Of a stretch of DNA of 64,000 nt, positions 48,247 through 64,000 are shown one piece after another; within the stretch, counting starts at the first letter, position 1, and each line of letters opens with the position of its first letter. The position numbers were made by a program, and so were the translations under genes. The DNA is taken from contig CH003409.1 of assembly GCA_000149265.1 (NCBI GenBank), forward strand, positions 879,512-943,511, in the 5' to 3' direction. Source of the DNA: Ciona savignyi. Its lineage: Eukaryota > Chordata > Ascidiacea > Phlebobranchia > Cionidae. The notes under the pieces were generated by a model that did not search any database, was not told the origin of the DNA, and saw only the letters and a program-made list of their open reading frames with translations.

Positions 48247-48944
48247 TCATCCATAAGTATCTTCATCTATAATCGCCATCCGATTCTAAAATCAGAAAAT
48301 AATGACTACATTTTTAACGTATAAAAATGTAAATGATTCAACCATCACCAACCTTGTTGTGGTCTTTGGTCTGCGAAGGAATGAATAAGTGTTATATTTT
48401 TGTAAATAAAACCAGTTGATGTATAGCACACAGCAAAAATGAAATAAAAATTCCTTTTAATAATACAAGAAAAAAACATTTGAATAATATTGGACAACTT
48501 GTTTCGATAAATAAACGGGCGACCGGCTAACTGCCTATTGTAAAATAATTTTTAATAAAATGAAACTAAACTAAAACTTAATTAGTTAATTTTGATTTAA
48601 ATTGTTTTCTGTTAAAATGTATTTTTAATAATGTACGGTTTAACAGCCACGTCATTTTCCCCTCAACTTGCAATGTGTCTATATAGTCACTGGCGTGTTT
48701 TAACTACTGTAGTTTGCCGTTTCATCCTGTCTCCTTAATTTAAAAAAAATGTTCTATTCTTCTTTGTTGTAACGAAGGAGCAAAACTAAACTAAACTCAT
48801 AAACTGGATATGGTACTTACTATAAACGCCGCGCCGACGACGACGACTGATGCGGCGGCGTCGTCTTCCCCACCAAGCATCCACACTTTCGTTCGTAATC
48901 ATCAACAAACCAATCAAAACAGCCACGAGAATCAACTTGTTCAT
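48247..48944 (-). CDS. Candidate secreted arginine-rich peptide precursor
   Basis: Exon 48944-48821 starts after an acceptor (ATATTTGCAG) and encodes a clear signal peptide (MNKLILVAVLIGLLMITNES, then VDA). The mature start is WWGRRRRRISRRRRRGVY, and the exon ends at a strong donor (GTAAGTACC). A small exon at 48370-48353 (acceptor CCTTCGCAG) and one starting at 48266 continue it. In the simplest splicing the frame ends at 48247 after NQRPQQDEDTYG, giving 53 residues. Alternative use of an inner AG in the small exon would put the third exon in another frame. That frame continues through 48227 and an exon at about 47880-47833 to a longer acidic tail. A cationic core plus acidic tail resembles antimicrobial precursors. 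WWG followed by arginines could also yield an amidated peptide. Function is inference. AATAAA occurs near 47790-47785. Confidence 0.5.
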
Positions 48945-49174
48945 CTGCAAATATGAGGATAAAATGGATGGAACAATTAAGTTTTATTTCCCTGAATGGA
49001 AAACGCGGGACATGTATTACACGGACAATAATCAGATTACTTTATGTTCAACGTCGGATTACCGAAGCTATTACAGCCTTAGTAAAGCTTAGTGCCTTGC
49101 CTTTGGAACATATCCGACCAACTATCGACTACACCAGCTAAATGCAAAAAAAAATCCAAAAACACCAAACTAAC

Positions 49175-49230
49175 CGTGTTTTTGTACTTTCGAATGTGAA
49201 TACCCTTCATAGGTGAGTTGTATTTATACC
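49175..49230 (-). promoter_or_regulatory. TATA box and noncoding first exon of the secreted peptide gene
   Basis: On the minus strand GGTATAAATA lies at 49230-49221. About 30-50 bp downstream a segment ends in a donor-like ACACG/GTTAGT at 49175. This would make a short 5' untranslated exon spliced to the ATG exon at 48944. A diverged SINE-like stretch (about 48990-49140) lies in the intron. Confidence 0.45.
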
Positions 49231-51541
49231 ACCACTGTCTATATTGTTTAACGACATTCGCAAGCTGCTTCGCTGCATTGTTTAAATGTAATATAACTGT
49301 GGGAACAGGATGTACTTTGTTGCTCGAAGTCGATTTGGAAGAGCTGAGTTAGTTGGCGCGAGAATTTTTGAGCAATTTCATGTTGGAGATTATTTTCTAT
49401 AGTGTTTAGTGTATATTACCCGGCAAGGAACCATCCAGCATATTACTCGTTGAAACACTGCATGTAAACGGTTTACTTGTTAAGTTTCTATGAGAAATGT
49501 CTCTACATTGCAGATAATCGTTTGCTGCAAATAAAGCAGTTTAGAAGACAATACAAACCTGTGGTCCATCTTGGCGAGAAGGTGCTGTTGATACATTGTC
49601 CATGTGTAACGCGCACGGGGCCTCGTATGTTTCCTAATGTTTATTTTATAAAGAGATATATAGTTTTAAATACCCTTCTACACCTTTTATACGCTTTTAA
49701 CAAAACCCTTTTATACAATTTTAATACACTATTTTATGCCTTTGTTTGTTCCCTTTTTATTTTCACGTAGTTTACTCACTTTGCACCTTTTAATCATTTA
49801 ATCGTTTTATCGTGTTTGCCTATTTTAACACACACAATTCTATCTCTCGGCGAATTTAAGTAATTGACGCTCGGTGCTGGGCTACTTTACGTGCTTGTGA
49901 TGTCAACGGATTGGAGTTTTCGAAATCAGTTCTCTCTTGGCTAGCAAACGGTTAAGACTTATTTTTAATAGCGGATCTTTTTATAAGTGCTATATATGTG
50001 TTTTGCAAATTGTAGTGTTTTTATAAAGCGAAAACGTTTCAAGTCCTTGTAATTGGTCCAACGGTAGGCCGTTAAGACAGCGTCCTGAGAAACCTTAGTA
50101 ATTATGTAACACACGCACTGCTCAACCCATTTTGGTTGCAACACCGACATCTAGTGTGCATAATGCTCACTAAAATAAAGATTACGTCATTATGTTTTTT
50201 TGTTAATTTCCGTCCGATTACCTTGGTGAATTTGTGTGTCTCCTGTTAATACTTTAAATGTACATTTCCTGAACCCATTAAAGTAGTGTGTTTTACCAAA
50301 TGAAAGAAACGTCTGAATTATACACAATTCTTTGCAATAGCTCCGGTAACTCGAAGATGGGCGCGAGATAATTCCATACATCTACGGGAAAAAGTAATGG
50401 AAAATGGAATCACAATTAAACTTTGTCATTTGTTAGACAACATGGTTTAGACATGCCAAAACTAAAATTTCGGGTAATAAATTTTAGGGAATTTCCCTGA
50501 GACTCTAAAAACCAAAACTTTATTTTTCTAAAAGAATAGCATCTTTTGAGCATAGCGTTTGAACGGCTGTTCCAATTTTAATCAGATTTAGTGAATGTTA
50601 GTGCGGTAGTGGCCGCTGTACCAATGAGAAAAAAAGAAATAAAATACTTAGGAAAATACCCTAAAAAATGTGATTTGTTCCTAAATCATGATTGTTACAG
50701 GCACGCCGTATCGCCCTGACATCTTCAACAAGGAGTCGTCATATCGGAATAATAAACTTTAAGAATGGTTAGATAACATGACCCAGATATATAAAAACAG
50801 AAATTTGTGTACTAAACCCAAGGGGATTCCCCGAAGCCCTGGGGAATTCCCCGAAGGAATATACCTTAATTTCACTACAGCGCTTGACAAGAGGCTTTAA
50901 TTCAAAACATTTGTGGTGAAATGCTCGTTAATCTAACACGATTATCCTTTTTTTAACTACACATGGAAAATTATCGTTTGGTAACTATGGGAACCATGCG
51001 TTTATGCTGGCAGAAATAAACTACAAACTCGGTGTATAAATGACAAACTGTAGCTAGGGACCCTGTAGCATGAATATATGACATACAAACTGTGTTTTAC
51101 AAATAGTGGTGGTTGACACTCTCCAGTTCTATCCTAAAACTCTTAGTGCAATTTTATTCAATTTATTTAGAGTCACGTATAACAGCGAATATAATATTAA
51201 AAGCAATTTGTTCCTGTACTTCAACATAAAATGGAAAGTGTGCATAGTATTTAGCGATTGTTGTATATAAGCGAATCAACGTTCTTACCAATTAAGCGGT
51301 AACAGTATATTGGCGTGTACTTAATTTTAATGTTAAATTCTCTATAATTATATCAGCTTTTGACACAACTATAAAAAATGCTTTCTGCTTAAAATTTAAA
51401 AGTTTAGAATCGAAAAAGTGCAAAATCATGGGCTGTAACGATGTGACTAAAACATCTTGGAACGCATACCACATTAGCTTATACATTATTCATAGCATGG
51501 GAATTCACGAAGCATCAAAAATATATCTAAAAGGGTTTATA
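49231..51541. other. Intergenic region, no gene recognised
   Basis: The region contains a family B SINE fragment near 50260-50390 (TGAACCCATTAAAGTAGTG, TTGCAATAGCTCCGGTAACT), the second copy of the dispersed repeat (50870-51130) and a degenerate stretch rich in CTTTTA-type words near 49670-49790. A GGGGATTCCCCGAAG word occurs twice near 50822-50862. No exons were supported. Confidence 0.5.
50870..51130. repeat. Dispersed repeat, copy 2 (partner 46410-46600)
   Basis: This shares three ordered blocks with 46410-46600. It is preceded by a near-repeat of GGGGATTCCCCGAAG, which is absent from the first copy. Confidence 0.6.
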
Positions 51542-52221
51542 CTAAACCCATTCTGGTTGCCTCGTACATTGGAAACTACATCTCGTTTCCATCGAAACCC
51601 AGGCTAAGGCCACGTAAGCTAAAAGTAAAACTAATATACACGCTGTTATTTCTTGAATGGACTCTTCAGCTAAGTGCCCGGGTTTAGAGTTAAGGTGAGC
51701 AGTATTGTTCGTTTGAATAAACCTTCGGTTGAGGTCGGAACGGTTTCTTGCGTTCCAAATAACATTTTTGTCGTCTTTATGAAGTTTTACAGCGTGTCTT
51801 CCAATTGAAATAACTTGTTTACCTTGATACGATTCTTCATCACAGTAAACAGTTGAAATCAAAATCGTTACCTGCAAAATATATGCAGGTAGTAGGTTTT
51901 TTTAGTTTAATTAAAGTGCGTTTTATCGACAAGGCCTAAATAGTTTTGCTATTTAAAATCGATTCTTTGATTGCTATCTATTTTATAGTTTTTCACTAGA
52001 CTATAGGTCTTTATTGCCCGGGCAGACTACATGATAGTTGAACTGATTTTATTTGCATGTAAATTCAACACGAAATTCGGAATTGTGCAAAATAATATTA
52101 TAGCCACTACTTTAAAACTATTTAAAAACTTGGAAAAACAGTTTTATGATCTACCACTTTAGCATATTAGTCTATACTTATAACTCTTGCTCACCATAAA
52201 CAAAAGAAGGCATGTCGTCAT
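51542..52221 (-). CDS. Small type-I-like membrane protein, unrecognised
   Basis: Two exons, 52221-52195 (27 bp) and 51871-51542 (330 bp), join in phase 0 (donor ATG/GTGAGC, acceptor TATTTTGCAG) to give 118 residues. The join creates a signal peptide (MTTCLLLFMVTILISTVYC) that neither exon has alone, which supports the model. The ectodomain (about 20-79) has possible N-glycosylation sites at NRS and NNT. A single membrane span lies at about 82-98 (ACILVLLLAYVALAWV). A short C-terminal tail has two cysteines (TRCSFQCTRQPEWV). A TATA-like TATAAATA at 52419-52412 lies about 190 bp upstream of the ATG. No family is recognised. It could be a receptor-like or accessory membrane protein, but no function should be assigned. 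Confidence 0.55.
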
Positions 52222-52411
52222 CCAAAACAATACGTTGGAGATATTCCGTAACACAAGACGATTATTAATATGAATTTCCTACAAATCAGCAAAAGCTTAA
52301 TAGTAGACTTATATAAAACAGTTTTCTCAAAAATATAGAAATTTATGAGCTGCAAAATGACTAACTGTTTTCAGGTATAGTAGTCTGGCACACTCACCAA
52401 AGCTTAGATAG

Positions 52412-52419
52412 TATTTATA
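52412..52419 (-). promoter_or_regulatory. TATA-like element upstream of the small membrane protein gene
   Basis: TATAAATA on the minus strand sits about 190 bp upstream of the predicted ATG. If it is used, transcription would start near 52385 and give a 5' untranslated region of about 160 nt. No transcript evidence is available. Confidence 0.4.
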
Positions 52420-63605
<11,186 letters not shown>

Positions 63606-64000
63606 GTGAGCTATACTGCACCGTATTGAGTGTTGGACTATAATTGAAGCATAGATGGTGAATTACTTTAATTAAGAGTGCAAGAATAATATACCAATGT
63701 TATCACCATTTAAAACAATACGGGGCCCAATAAATGTGGAAAATTTGGAAGAATATGATACCAATTTTATCACAATTGAAGAAAAATAATAAGCGGCCAA
63801 AAAGACCCAGTGGCAAATTAAGAGTGCAAGAAAAGAATACCAAACACTGACAGTCACCAGAATAATGCATGCTTACAATAATGAATGATCGATTTTAATT
63901 AAATTGGTCAATGTCCTGAAAATAACCATGAAACTAATTGGTCGGGAAACTAGACCACTGCCCTGTAGCATGATGATAAAAATAATTTTTCTTTCGTTTC
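63606..64000. other. MELK intron 11 (incomplete)
   Basis: AT-rich intronic sequence follows donor AA/GTGAGC at 63605. A pair of near-copies (GTGCAAGAATAATATACCAA and GTGCAAGAAAAGAATACCAA, with TTAAGA before each) lies about 145 bp apart. No exon was seen before the window end. Confidence 0.7.

Noticed and set aside
49477-49770. 97-residue plus-strand frame
   Set aside because: It is low-complexity toward its end, shows no domain and has no supporting exons.

Overview
The window looks like nuclear DNA of a solitary ascidian, most likely Ciona. It is AT-rich, its host genes have short exons with GT-AG introns, its introns are full of short tRNA-derived SINEs and MITEs, and the conserved genes are of animal type (a MELK kinase, a four-exon fatty-acid-binding protein). 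The species is inferred from repeat style and gene content, not from a search.

Layout. 1-2536 holds no gene I recognise. 2537-31047 is a direct tandem duplication of a unit of about 9 kb. Unit A is 2537-11542. Unit B starts at 11543, is interrupted after 23 bp by a BEL/Pao LTR retrotransposon (11566-20385), resumes at 20386 and ends at 31047. Each unit carries a four-exon P-loop sulfotransferase-like gene on the minus strand and two exons of an unrecognised minus-strand gene. Exon 3 of the sulfotransferase in unit B falls in a 100-N assembly gap. The BEL element carries a piggyBac-type MITE. Unit B also has a partial Ty3/Gypsy fossil (25361-26848) sitting inside a SINE that is uninterrupted in unit A.

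From 31 to 36 kb a minus-strand gene has at least four phase-0 exons, two of them near-identical copies, each ending in a similar short motif. A 1-kb array of a 15-bp minisatellite follows (36.4-37.4 kb). 40373-43415 is a complete four-exon fatty-acid-binding protein gene with a 960-bp TA-flanked MITE in intron 2. 47.8-49.2 kb holds a candidate gene for a secreted arginine-rich peptide. 51542-52221 holds a two-exon gene for a small membrane protein with a signal peptide. 55831-63605 is the 5' part of MELK on the plus strand: eleven exons covering the whole kinase domain, the UBA region and part of the linker. The C-terminal KA1 domain lies beyond the window.

The host genes do not look like one pathway. 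The region is better read as a mosaic shaped by local duplication and nested transposon insertion. Exon joins were inferred by eye from splice sites, reading phase and family knowledge, not from transcripts.
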